In this document: positions 1-9,400 of the stretch, one piece after another
Numbering within the stretch: position 1 is the first letter of the stretch
How the letters are laid out: the number at the start of each line of letters is the position of its first letter
Source: JAJRXG01 sp047634015
GTDB taxonomy: Bacteria; Bacteroidota; Bacteroidia; Chitinophagales; Saprospiraceae
Reading direction: 5' to 3'
Length of the DNA stretch: 20,897 bases
Assembly: GCA_047634015.1 (NCBI GenBank)
Contig: JBLIDB010000070.1
Span: 1 to 20,897, forward strand
Made by a program: the position numbers and the translations under genes
Notes under the pieces: generated by a model
The model's input: only the letters and a program-made list of their open reading frames with translations
Told to the model about the DNA's origin: nothing
Database searches by the model: none

Positions 1-217
1 AGAATTGCTAAAGGATATCGAAATACCCATAATTTTATAATCATGATTTACTTTCATTTAGGGGGGCTAAAATTCAATACCCACTTTAAATGACGAAGAG
101 CCACATTTACTGATGTTCCTCATTGCCAATAGTGATTAAGATCATTTGTTTCACTGAATATCATTCTTAGATTGCCTTCGATTTACAAAGTAATTTATTC
201 GCAACAAAAAAATACAA
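1..217. other. Leader region upstream of the CBS gene; possible tail of a preceding gene
   Basis: No complete gene is visible. On the + strand, positions 2-40 are open and end in TAA, reading ELLKDIEIPIIL. That resembles the last strand of many small alpha/beta proteins, such as universal stress proteins, but twelve residues are too few to identify anything. The rest is AT-rich leader for the CBS gene. It contains the Crp/Fnr-like palindrome listed separately and a weak promoter candidate: TTG at 172-174 and TAATTTAT at 191-198, against the Bacteroidota consensus TAnnTTTG. Confidence 0.3.
132..145. promoter_or_regulatory. Candidate Crp/Fnr-family operator
   Basis: The sequence G-TGAT-taag-ATCA-T holds the half-site pair TGAT-N4-ATCA. 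This matches the core of the Fnr-type consensus TTGAT-N4-ATCAA, although the outermost bases differ. Its centre is about 79 bp upstream of the CBS start codon. If the weak -7 box at 191-198 is used, the centre sits roughly 64 bp upstream of the transcript start, which is a usual activator position. CBS and PPK2 genes fit an energy or low-oxygen regulon. The site is short and could occur by chance. Confidence 0.3.
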
Positions 218-637
218 ATGAAAAATAGAACACCGGTGTCTAAGATTATGAGTTCAAATGTGATGACTGTTAATACAACTAACAAATTGGAAGATGCTCA
301 TCAGATAATGATTAATAATAATGTCCATCACGTTCCTGTGGTAAGTGGCAAAAATGTAATAGGAATTTTGAGTAAATCTGATATCGATAGAATATCGTTT
401 TTAGTCGGGGTGGAGAAGGAAAAGGAAAAAGCGATCACCATGGTCTTTGATATGCTTACAATAGAACAAGTTATGACAAAAGAAGTAAAGGATGTTCAGA
501 AGAATTCAACTATTAAGGAATCTGTGGCGATCTTTGCAGATGCCAAGTTTCATGCGCTTCCGGTTGTGGAGGGAGAAGATTTAGTTGGAATAGTTACAAG
601 TACAGATGTTTTCAAATATATGCTTGATCAATATTAG
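218..637 (+). CDS. Tandem CBS-domain protein
   Basis: A 139-residue protein made almost entirely of two CBS motifs, at about residues 7-62 and 80-137. Each carries the usual signature: the first reads IMSSNVMTVN...HHVPVV...GILSKSDI and the second VMTKEVKDV...HALPVV...GIVTSTDV. A CBS pair (Bateman module) forms a cleft that typically binds AMP, ADP, ATP or related ligands. With no catalytic domain attached, this is a stand-alone, probably cytosolic adenylate sensor. There is no signal peptide or membrane segment. The start is in an A-rich stretch without a Shine-Dalgarno sequence, as is usual in this phylum. Two PPK2 genes follow on the same strand after a 104-bp gap, which suggests a shared role in energy stress. 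The partner protein and actual ligand cannot be read from the sequence. Confidence 0.9.
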   Translation: MKNRTPVSKIMSSNVMTVNTTNKLEDAHQIMINNNVHHVPVVSGKNVIGILSKSDIDRISFLVGVEKEKEKAITMVFDMLTIEQVMTKEVKDVQKNSTIKESVAIFADAKFHALPVVEGEDLVGIVTSTDVFKYMLDQY

Positions 638-741
638 AGAAGGGATATAAAGAAGCGTGAAAAACTGGATTGTACGATGCCGGCAATCGAGAATGAACGC
701 TATGATAAAATAGTTTTAATAATCATTGAAAGCACTCATGA

Positions 742-1605
742 ATGGAAAGAGGAAAATCTGGATTTAGTAAGAAACAGCTAAGTAAATGCAAAACCAGAAA
801 GGATCTACTCAAAGTCGCAAAGGCTAATAAAATTGATATATCCAATCATATTGAAAATATGATATATGAAACTACTTTGCTGCAATTGCAAGGCGAATTG
901 GTGGATTTGCAAAGATGGATTCAGGATCAGGGAAAGAGAGTCGTTATCATATTTGAAGGGCGTGATGCGGCAGGTAAAGGTGGCGCTATAAAAAGATTCA
1001 AAGAACATCTAAGTCCAAGGAATCATAGAGTCGTTGCACTCAGTAAACCTACGGAGGTAGAAAGAGGGCAGTGGTACTTCAGGCGTTATACAAAGGAATT
1101 GCCCAATCCTGGTGAGATTGTTTTTTTTGATAGGAGCTGGTACAATCGAGCGGTAGTCGAACCTGTAATGGGTTTTTGTACTAAGGATCAGTATAAGCAA
1201 TTTATGGTTCAGGTACCTGAGTTCGAACACTTGCTATATGAAGATGGTATTCATGTTATTAAATTTTGGTTTTCTATTTCTAAGAATGCCCAAAAAGAAC
1301 GGTTTGAGGCTAGATTGAAGAATCCGTTAAAGAGATGGAAATTCAGTCCAGTAGATGAGAAAGGTCAAGAGCTATGGGATAGCTATACTCATTATAAGGA
1401 AGAGATGTTCAGCAAGACGCATACTAATTTCTGTCCTTGGACAATAGTTAAAGCTAATAACAAGAAGATCGCAAGGTTAGAGAGTATGCGATTCGTGCTT
1501 TCACAATTTGATTATGATGGGAAAGGTAATTCTGGTGCGGACTTGTATCCCGATCCCAATTCGGTCATGCGTTATCATCGTAGCGCGCTTCAATTAGATA
1601 TATAG
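742..1605 (+). CDS. ppk2: Polyphosphate kinase 2 (class I-like)
   Basis: A PPK2-family nucleotide kinase of 287 residues. It transfers phosphate between inorganic polyphosphate and nucleoside diphosphates (ADP to ATP, or GDP to GTP) in the cytosol. The Walker A loop GRDAAGKGG is at residues 73-81 and the Walker B/lid segment VFFDRSWYNRA at 127-137. The motif VEPVMGFC and the conserved WKFSPVDEKG and W..Y..YKE..F segments follow. The one-domain length, the FEGRDAAGKGG loop and the C-terminal PDPNSVMRYH tail resemble class I enzymes, which favour ADP. The class is inferred from motif similarity, not tested. The first 45 residues are a basic N-terminal extension. A second PPK2 gene starts 7 bp after the stop, so the two are almost certainly co-transcribed. 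Confidence 0.95.
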   Translation: MERGKSGFSKKQLSKCKTRKDLLKVAKANKIDISNHIENMIYETTLLQLQGELVDLQRWIQDQGKRVVIIFEGRDAAGKGGAIKRFKEHLSPRNHRVVALSKPTEVERGQWYFRRYTKELPNPGEIVFFDRSWYNRAVVEPVMGFCTKDQYKQFMVQVPEFEHLLYEDGIHVIKFWFSISKNAQKERFEARLKNPLKRWKFSPVDEKGQELWDSYTHYKEEMFSKTHTNFCPWTIVKANNKKIARLESMRFVLSQFDYDGKGNSGADLYPDPNSVMRYHRSALQLDI

Positions 1606-1612
1606 AAATCTT

Positions 1613-2389
1613 ATGTCACAAATAGAACTATCAAATGAAGATCTCGAATTACTCAATCAAAAATTAGGTATTCGATCTCTTCTCGGCCAACAGAAAATAA
1701 ATCTGCCTAAGGCAATTAAGAATACCCGTTATCTCTTAGAGTTAAAAAGATTGCAAGCTGAATTGATAAAGATGCAATACTGGATAATCAATAACAATAA
1801 GAAACTTATTGTACTTTTTGAAGGACGAGATTCGGCAGGAAAGACAGGTACTATTCGACGGATCACTGAGCATATCAATCCACGTCATTTTAGAGTTGTA
1901 GCATTAGATAAGCCTACCGCTGATGAACGCTATCAATGGTATTTCCAAAGATATGTGAATCATCTCCCCGTCCCAGGAGCTATTGTTTTTTTTGATCGTA
2001 GTTGGTATAATCGAGCTATTGTTGAACCCGTGAATGATTTTTGTACGAATGAAGAATATGAAAGATTCATGACTCAAGTCAATGAATTTGAGAATATGAT
2101 AGTAGATGAAAATACATTCCTTATCAAGTTTTATCTATCAGTATCTAAAGAAGAGCAAAAAATCAGATTCAAGGAAATAAGGAAAAGCGCTTTTAAAAAA
2201 TGGAAGATAACTGAGCTTGATGAGAAAGCCCAAGAGCAATGGGATGAGTATACCTCATATAAAGAGACAATGCTAGAAAGAACCAGTACCGAAAATGCTC
2301 CTTGGAAAGTTGTTAGTGCTAACGATAAGTATAATTCCCGAATTGTGATTATTAAATATTTATTGGATCAAGTACCCTATACGAAGTAA
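1613..2389 (+). CDS. ppk2: Second polyphosphate kinase 2, paralogous
   Basis: A 258-residue PPK2 paralogue directly behind the first. The two align along most of their length: the Walker A loop is at 71-79, Walker B VFFDRSWYNRA at 125-135, and the segments WYFQRY, VEPVNDFC and KW..TELDEKAQ are shared. The P-loop is GRDSAGKTG, so the usual Gly after the catalytic Lys is Thr. The class I C-terminal tail of the first copy is missing. These differences suggest a different nucleotide preference, but which one cannot be told from sequence. All core motifs are intact and there is no frameshift, so the copy looks functional. No Shine-Dalgarno sequence is seen in the 7-bp junction; translational coupling is likely. 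Confidence 0.93.
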   Translation: MSQIELSNEDLELLNQKLGIRSLLGQQKINLPKAIKNTRYLLELKRLQAELIKMQYWIINNNKKLIVLFEGRDSAGKTGTIRRITEHINPRHFRVVALDKPTADERYQWYFQRYVNHLPVPGAIVFFDRSWYNRAIVEPVNDFCTNEEYERFMTQVNEFENMIVDENTFLIKFYLSVSKEEQKIRFKEIRKSAFKKWKITELDEKAQEQWDEYTSYKETMLERTSTENAPWKVVSANDKYNSRIVIIKYLLDQVPYTK

Positions 2390-2634
2390 TTTATCCTGTC
2401 TATCAATAAAGCACAGAGCCAAAAGCATAATAGTTACGGCTAAATTATCATCCGCATCCAACAGGACAGAGTTGCATGAATCTAATTCTGCACATAGTAT
2501 AATGCTTTATACCGATTGTTCAATTTTGACGATAGCAGGTATCAACTTTCACTAAATGATAGGAGAGTGGTGTCCATCATAAAATGATTAGAAACAATAT
2601 ACTTTGACAAGTAGACTGATGCAATGAGTTGCCT
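2390..2634. other. Convergent intergenic region
   Basis: A 245-bp gap between the + strand PPK2 gene and the - strand heparinase-like gene, which converge here. No coding region, RNA gene or strong hairpin with a T-tract was found in either direction. It marks the boundary between the housekeeping-type cluster and the PUL. Confidence 0.5.
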
Positions 2635-4524
2635 TTATTTAGCGGACAACCTTACTTTAATTGTTCCTTTCTGATCCTCCATTAAGTAGGTCGGAATGCG
2701 AAGCTCCAATCGTTTTAAACCTGGTATCAACCTATCGAGTTTCAAAGGTGGAGGATCCAGAGAAATGATTGAGAGCGTAAGATCTGGGTGGGACAATACA
2801 TCGATACGAAGGCTTTTGCCATCTTGCTTTAGAATAGCGCCACCGGGCATTATTTCGACATCTGCAGTAGTCATTAATTGCCAAGTTAACAGTTTGGTGT
2901 CGTCAAGTGTTGTTATTTGATCTTCTACAACTACAGATGTTGAACTTTCCTTAGTGAATTTACGAGAGGCTGATTTCAATTGACCAACGAAGGTAGGTGA
3001 CATATCGAAGGTAACTTCTGGAATAGGGCCATCTTCAAAATTAGAGATGGTGGTTAACCCTTCAGTGAGGTGTAATTTGCCATCAACGGTGAGGGTACTA
3101 TGCCCATAATTGTTTTTCGTTAGTAATGTCCATCGTTCAGCATCTTGCGCTCGTCCCCATAGATTGAATCCAGTCTTTTCTAAATCATGGTATCTCTGAT
3201 TTCCTGGATCTACGACCCATCTTACGCCATTCATCTCAAGTATAAATGAGCCACCGTCCATATTGCCATGATTCACCATTCCACGGCCTCCTTTGGCGCC
3301 TAAATAGAATTGTGCGGGATCATTAGGTTCACTGGTGAATATCGCGATGGGGTTGGCGCCTCCGCCTTTCCATGCCATCGGAACCTTTGCTTCTTCTAAA
3401 TTGTCAATTTGGGATAACCAAACTAATGCAGCCCCACTGAGTCTTTGAAGTTTTTTCATTTCTAAAGGATCTTTTAGAAATCGATCTTTCTCATAATACG
3501 CGCTATTTCCGGTCTTCGCAGCAAACCAAGCTAATGTCAGATCTCCATCATTACTTCGGCGATCACCACAATCAGCAAAATTGTAATATCCTCCAGAAGG
3601 AGCGGTACACAATACTCTGAACATTGCACTTTCCTTGAATGATGGATACTCTCCTAATCCAAAATCAGTGCCGAAAGCACTTTCTAACATAGCAGCCGTA
3701 ACAACAGAAAATGTGGTGCCGTAGCCCCAGTAGGTGCTACCCTCCGGATATACTCCGTCAGGACCATATTCTATAAGCGCATGTGGCATTCCTTCTAACG
3801 CACGATGTATGGTCTTTGCGGCAAGCTCTGGATCTACTTCAGCAATGACAATAGATGCAGCGATCATTCCGCCATTACATACTTGATTCCAATTGTTAGT
3901 TCCATTTACCCAGCCTACATTGCCATCGGGGTTGTAACTTGGCTTTATTCCTTTTTCTATTAAAGCTGTTTTCGCTAAGGCAACTGTAGCCTCTGGAAGA
4001 TCTTCTCCGACCCAGTCTACAGCTAATGCCAGTCCCAAGGCCATCTCAGCAACATCTAAGTAGTGAGAGGGATTCCAATCACTAAATCCACAGATAGCCA
4101 GGATCTCTTCATTAATTCTTTTAAGAATAGCAGGATCTCTTTCTATCCTATATACCATGCCAAGGACGTTCATGCGATACAAGTATTCTCTTGATACGCC
4201 TAATAATCTTCTTCCTATTTTTTTACGTGTAAGAAGAGGTTCTTTTATGATATTGGATGCATTTAGTTTGAGTGCATCAAACATGTTTTTGACTACAAGG
4301 TCAGATTGAAGTTTCTCTTTTAGATTTTTTTCAATTTTCTTATTTAGTACTAAACGAGGACTTTGTTTTTGTAAGTTCTTTTTTAGGTATTTAACTGTAA
4401 TGGGATTTTCCAGTTTTGGTATTCCGTCGTTATGATAGGCCTTTACAACTTTGGATTGAGCACAGGAAGGAGACATCATTACTGATATAGCAATAAGCAG
4501 AAAAAAGGAAAATTTAGTCATCAT
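2635..4524 (-). CDS. Heparinase II/III-like polysaccharide lyase or dehydratase, exported
   Basis: A 629-residue protein with an N-terminal alpha/alpha toroid (about 60-370) and a C-terminal beta-sandwich (about 395-629), the fold of heparinase II/III-type lyases. Landmarks are NNWNQVCNGG at 210-219, EGSTYWGYG at 261-269 (candidate Tyr catalyst), HGNMDGGSF at 419-427 (candidate His) and GHSTLTVDG at 474-482. The N-terminus is a signal peptide ending SPSC-AQ, with a weak lipobox, so it is probably an outer-membrane lipoprotein or periplasmic. The family splits uronic-acid linkages by beta-elimination. Related proteins include alginate, heparin and other uronate lyases, and I recall that an oligosaccharide dehydratase has been described in ulvan PULs. 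Substrate and exact reaction are not assignable here. The frame continues upstream to an ATG at 4569, but that start overlaps a palindrome and adds 15 polar residues ahead of the signal peptide. I prefer the start at 4524 (or the adjacent ATG at 4521). The gene lies downstream of susD and its terminator. Confidence 0.85.
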   Translation of the reverse strand: MMTKFSFFLLIAISVMMSPSCAQSKVVKAYHNDGIPKLENPITVKYLKKNLQKQSPRLVLNKKIEKNLKEKLQSDLVVKNMFDALKLNASNIIKEPLLTRKKIGRRLLGVSREYLYRMNVLGMVYRIERDPAILKRINEEILAICGFSDWNPSHYLDVAEMALGLALAVDWVGEDLPEATVALAKTALIEKGIKPSYNPDGNVGWVNGTNNWNQVCNGGMIAASIVIAEVDPELAAKTIHRALEGMPHALIEYGPDGVYPEGSTYWGYGTTFSVVTAAMLESAFGTDFGLGEYPSFKESAMFRVLCTAPSGGYYNFADCGDRRSNDGDLTLAWFAAKTGNSAYYEKDRFLKDPLEMKKLQRLSGAALVWLSQIDNLEEAKVPMAWKGGGANPIAIFTSEPNDPAQFYLGAKGGRGMVNHGNMDGGSFILEMNGVRWVVDPGNQRYHDLEKTGFNLWGRAQDAERWTLLTKNNYGHSTLTVDGKLHLTEGLTTISNFEDGPIPEVTFDMSPTFVGQLKSASRKFTKESSTSVVVEDQITTLDDTKLLTWQLMTTADVEIMPGGAILKQDGKSLRIDVLSHPDLTLSIISLDPPPLKLDRLIPGLKRLELRIPTYLMEDQKGTIKVRLSAK

Positions 4525-4551
4525 AATCAAGGAATTAAAATTGAGATTATC

Positions 4552-4571
4552 CAATGGGATATATCCCATTG
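4552..4571. promoter_or_regulatory. Perfect 20-bp palindrome upstream of the heparinase-like gene
   Basis: CAATGGGATATATCCCATTG is an uninterrupted perfect inverted repeat centred about 37 bp upstream of the preferred start codon. As DNA it could be an operator for a dimeric regulator. As RNA it would fold into an 8-bp stem with a UAUA loop in the leader. It has no T-tract, so it is unlikely to be a terminator. I found no second copy in the window. Confidence 0.6.
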
Positions 4572-4602
4572 AGGATTAGTATTTCAGTTTAACGTGTGAT
4601 AT

Positions 4603-4642
4603 TAAAAAAGAATGGGCAGGATTCCGATAATCCCACCCATTC
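4603..4642 (-). terminator. Intrinsic terminator downstream of susD
   Basis: On the - strand the arms GAATGGG (from 4642) and CCCATTC (to 4610) pair. Inside them is a 2-nt by 2-nt internal mismatch and a second stem GGATT/AATCC closed by a 5-nt loop. The outer stem is followed at once by six T residues (4609 to 4604). This is a textbook rho-independent terminator starting about 31 nt after the susD stop codon. It should end or attenuate susCD transcripts ahead of the heparinase-like gene. Confidence 0.85.
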
Positions 4643-4673
4643 TGTATGAAAAATAACTATCTATTCTTAAGAT

Positions 4674-6461
4674 CTACCATCCTGGGTTTTGGCCAAGATT
4701 GGGATTCTGAGATAATGCACTAATAGGCAGTGGCCATAAGTAATGCTTACCCTCATCGAATACTGGATTTTCGAAATCCGTTCCTTTATATGTTTCTATA
4801 TACTCTACTCCGTCTACCATTCCAGTTTGTACGGTTGTACCATTAGTAGGATCTATAATAGCTCTGCTCGCAGCATCAAAACGTACACCGTAGTCCTTGC
4901 TTTCAAGCTTCTTGCCTTGCTTCCATCTTCTCAAGTCATCATATCTGAATCCCTCGAAGAATAGCTCAACTCTTCTCTCCCTGCGGATCTCTGCTATTAC
5001 AGCACTCACACCATCATTAGAATAGCGAGGATCCATGTCAGGATTCGCATCAAGATGTGGCATTCCGACACGCTCTCTCAATAAGTTGATACTGATATCA
5101 AGATCTTCTTGAGAGATACTTCCACCTCCTAACTCAGCCTTCGCTTCAGCATAATTCAATAATGCTTCTGCAAATCTCATTGTAATTGCAGGAGAAATTG
5201 ACGAATTATACGATGCGTGTGCCGCTCCTACATTATAAACTTTGATAATGTGGTATCCTGTATATGTTGTTACTCCACCCATACCTTGTAGTCTAGGATA
5301 TGTTCTGGCTCCAAAATCATGATTACCATATCTATAGATGGCTTGGTCATCGGGATGAAGAACCGACTGACGTAGTCGTGGATCCCGATTTTCAAATACA
5401 TCCGTGTAATTCACATCACCTTGATAAAGGTCAGATAATGTTATTGGTTTTCCATCTGTACATAGGTAGTCTTCTACCATATTCTTCGTAGCACCTCCAT
5501 TATAACCACGGTTATAACTTTGCGCATGATTTGTAAATATTCCTCTTTCATATCTTCTCCAATAGATTACCTCTGGATTGCCAGAAAGATCCTCTATACG
5601 GTGGTAAGAATTGTAATCCTGAGTTATATCACCAGTTGAGAATAATGAATAAGGGCCATCATCCATCAACTCCTTTGCTGCATTAGCAGATGCATTCAAC
5701 CATTTGTCTGCATCTCCCAGTCCATGATACTTTCTCCATGTTCCTTCAAACAGGGCCACTCGGGACATTACCATTAGCGCTACCCATCTATTCATTCTAC
5801 CAGGAGCACCACCATCTCCCCAATTGTTTGGCAAGTTAGTTGTTGCAAAAGTCAAATCTTCTAATACTTTATTCATGACAAAGTCACGGTCATCTCTAGT
5901 ACCGTTAAGTATTTCCTCGTCCTCTGTAGTCAACTCTCTATCAACCCACTGAGCTGTTCCGAATTTAGATATCTTATCGGCATAGAACCAGCCTCTCATG
6001 AGTCTTGCTTCTCCGATGTACTTATTTCTAACTTCCTCTGAGACATCTGCAAGACCATAACTATCCAATCCGACATTAATGGCTCTAAGGAATTCAAATC
6101 CTTTATATCCATACCAAAAAGGACCACCAGGAACAGCATGCGCACCTGCTCTCACTTTCTGATAATTATTATGTCTTGAGTGTCTCGGAGCAGTATTATC
6201 TGAGAACCCATCTAAGTTCCAGATACCATATCTGTGACTATCAAATCCATCATCATGCGCCATCATAATCGGAACTCTGTCATCATTACGAGCGAGATTG
6301 TAGAGACTATTGTTATAAACTAATAGATCATTCTCATTATTCCAAAAAGAGGAATTACTAATCTCATCCAAAGGTGCTTTTTCTAAAAATTCATCGTTGC
6401 AACTGAAACACAGCAGTAAGGCAAGGAGTATGAAACTTGATTTTAATATTATATTTTTCAT
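4674..6461 (-). CDS. susD: SusD/RagB-family glycan-binding outer-membrane lipoprotein
   Basis: A 595-residue SusD-family surface lipoprotein that captures oligosaccharide and acts as the lid of the SusC channel. The N-terminus is a lipoprotein signal ending LCFSC, with Cys21 the lipidation site, followed by the typical ND..L...P...S...FW start of mature SusD. The TPR-like helical core includes AEALLNYAEAKAELG and the RRERRVELFFEGFRYDDLRRW motif. The C-terminus LWPLPISALSQNPNLGQNPGW is close to the family signature. An in-frame ATG at 6491 would add ten residues ahead of the signal and overlap susC. The ATG at 6461 gives a standard signal peptide and starts 10 bp after the susC stop, so it is preferred. 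The gene is co-transcribed with susC and followed by a strong terminator. Ligand specificity cannot be read from sequence. Confidence 0.95.
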   Translation of the reverse strand: MKNIILKSSFILLALLLCFSCNDEFLEKAPLDEISNSSFWNNENDLLVYNNSLYNLARNDDRVPIMMAHDDGFDSHRYGIWNLDGFSDNTAPRHSRHNNYQKVRAGAHAVPGGPFWYGYKGFEFLRAINVGLDSYGLADVSEEVRNKYIGEARLMRGWFYADKISKFGTAQWVDRELTTEDEEILNGTRDDRDFVMNKVLEDLTFATTNLPNNWGDGGAPGRMNRWVALMVMSRVALFEGTWRKYHGLGDADKWLNASANAAKELMDDGPYSLFSTGDITQDYNSYHRIEDLSGNPEVIYWRRYERGIFTNHAQSYNRGYNGGATKNMVEDYLCTDGKPITLSDLYQGDVNYTDVFENRDPRLRQSVLHPDDQAIYRYGNHDFGARTYPRLQGMGGVTTYTGYHIIKVYNVGAAHASYNSSISPAITMRFAEALLNYAEAKAELGGGSISQEDLDISINLLRERVGMPHLDANPDMDPRYSNDGVSAVIAEIRRERRVELFFEGFRYDDLRRWKQGKKLESKDYGVRFDAASRAIIDPTNGTTVQTGMVDGVEYIETYKGTDFENPVFDEGKHYLWPLPISALSQNPNLGQNPGW

Positions 6462-6471
6462 TGTCTTAATT

Positions 6472-9400
6472 TTATAAAGTGATACGAACACCCATTGAAT
6501 AACTTCTTTGCTTGTAGTATTCTTGTGTAAGTGTAGGACGAACTTCAGGATCCAATGGTCTTCTCATACTTGTAAACTCGAATAAATTGGCTCCAGCGAA
6601 GTAAATAGATGCATCTGTAAGGCCTGCCTTACTCATCAGCTCTCTTGGCAACTGATAATTAAGCGTTAGATTCTTTAATCTAATGTATGCTCCATTCTGT
6701 ACGTAGCGAGTTTGCGCCTGTACATTTTGCTTCGTATTTGTTGAAATATGAGGTGCTGGGAAGTAAGCATCAGGATTGTCTTCGCTCCATGTATCTGTAA
6801 GATAGTAGTTCTCAACATGACCTGCATTAAATGGATAGAATGCTACCCAGTTGCCATTTGGTGGCCAGTACTGATACTTCATTACACCTTGGAAGAAGAA
6901 ATTTAATGAGAAGTTCTTATACCCAACATTGGTATTGATACCAAAATTATGTCGAGGTGCTTCGTTAGCAATGATTACTTGATCACCTGGATCATCAAGT
7001 GTACCACCTCCTCGAGATATAACACCATCTCCATTAAGGTCTGCATATCTGATATCACCAGCTCTCCAGTTATTCCCAATATCTGATTGATCTGGAGCAC
7101 CATCTACTTCAGCTTGAGTTTGGAAGATACCTTCCGTGACAAATCCCCATCGCTCGCCGATTACCTGACCGACATAGCGCTCACTAAGCGAACCTGTAGG
7201 GTTATCGTACTTTGTAATCTCAGACTTAGAATCAGAAAGTGCCAATGTCACACCAAAATTCCAATCTTTGTTAATTCTATTTCTATAGGTTGCTGATAAT
7301 TCCCATCCAGAAGTTCTTAGATCTGCTGCATTCGCATCAGGTCCGGCAACCCCAAGAATATCGGGATAATCAACACCCGTTAACATGTCCTTGGTATCTC
7401 TAGTATAGATGTCAGCGGATACATCTATCTTATTATTCATAAGGGAGAAATCCAATCCTAAATTCTTCGTAGTTACAGATTCCCATGTCAATGAAGGACT
7501 TACAAGGCCAGCTGCTGATACAAATGGAGCTCTTTGTCCTCCACTAAAAAGGTAAGGAGATGATCCAGCACCTAAAGTTGGAATTGCAGGGTAGTATACC
7601 TGTGACCCATTATTGTTTAATATTTGCTGATTACCCAAAGTTCCATAAGATACACGTAGTTTAAGATTGTCTAACCATCCTTCTGTACCTGCCATGAAGT
7701 CTTCTTGAGATATTCTCCAACCTGCAGAGAATGATGGGAAGAATCCAAAGCGGTCATCAGTCGGAAATCTTGAACTTCCATCATATCGGCCATTTGCTTC
7801 AAATAGATACTTCTCCTTATAGTTATATTCTAATCTGTAGAATACACCTCTTATAGATATATCCTCTATACCTCCAGAAGTTATTTGACTGCCAGTAGTG
7901 GCATTCAAGTTCGTAATCTGAGGTGTAATTAGTCCAAAAGCCTGCGCTTGTATACTGTTGTATGATCCCCATTCTTGATTGAAGCCTACGAGTCCTTTCA
8001 AGTTATGATCTCCCAAGTCTTGGAAGGTATAGTCTAGTGTCGTATTGGACACATAGTACTGGTTATTTTGAGAGTCGTTTATGATGTAATCCGTTGCACT
8101 AAATCCATTACCTATTCTAAGGGCTGTAAGATCTTGATTCTCTATCACATTCACCTTACTTCTAACTCGTTGTCGATCTCTGTAAGTAAAGTTGGCAGAG
8201 AACTCCGTTCTTAATTTTAGTCCTTTGATAGGGCTTAGCGTTGCGCCTTGTGTCATGATGATATCGTTACGCGTCCATGTATCGCGTCCTCCTTGCTCTA
8301 AGTACGGTAGGAAGTTTACACTCTGAAAGTGTTGACCTATATATTGTGTATATTGATCACGATCTCCTGGGACTAGATAATGATCTAAATCAGGAAAAGT
8401 AATAGGGTTTAATGGGTTCACACGTGCTGTGGTGTTAATGTTAACATCCCAGTTATAAAAGTGTGGCTTATTGCTCTTCTCCGTTGTTACTAACAATCGA
8501 GAATCGAATGACAACCAAGGCTTAACTTCTACAGAACCCTTGATAAGTGCATTGTAACGCTTAAAATTTTCATTCTTTTCTGAATTCTTCAAGTAGCCAT
8601 CCTTACTGAGGTAGCCTAAAGAAACATAGTAACTTGACTTATCTGTACCACCTGAGACAGACATGTCGTACTTCTTCTGAGGAGAAGTATTTGTTATGAT
8701 TTGATTTTGGTAATCATTGTATCCATAGTATTGTAAACTTCCATCCACGACACCCCAAGCATTTTCTTCGGTTGGATTCTCGCTATATCTTCGAGTACCA
8801 TCAAGGACATCTTGAGTAAATCCACTACCATTTGTGCGATATGTGGCCAAGTCACGAGCTTGAACATAAGCATATGGGTCTGTAACAGGATCGATGAATA
8901 GGATAGGCTTAGATAGGGCATATTCAGCTCCGAAAGTAACCTTCATGCTACCATCTTTTCCACTCTTTGTTGTAACGAGGACCACACCAAAGGCTGCACG
9001 AGCTCCATAAACGGCAGCTGCGGAAGCATCCTTAAGTACACTGATACTCTCGATATCATTTGGATTTACCTTATTAAGATCCATAGGTACTCCATCTACT
9101 AGAATGAGCGGAGCTCCACCATTGATGGATTCATACCCACGAATATTAAAGTCAATACCAGCAGCTGGATCTCCATTTCTAATATTCACATTTAGGTTTG
9201 GGATGACTCCTTGTAATCCTTCACCTACGTTCGCAATAGGACGAGCGGCAAGTACTTTACCAGATACGGATGATACCGCTCCTGTCAAGTTAACTTTCTT
9301 CTGAGTTCCATATCCTACGACAACAACTTCATCGAGGGTATTTCCTTCGAGTAGGCTGATATCGATAGAAGTTCTTCCTGACACGAGCACTTCTTGAGTT

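Noticed and set aside
2391..2404. ATCCTGTC resembles part of the 17-bp promoter element.
   Set aside because: Only seven or eight bases match, it lies between convergent genes, and no TAnnTTTG box stands at the 20-nt spacing.
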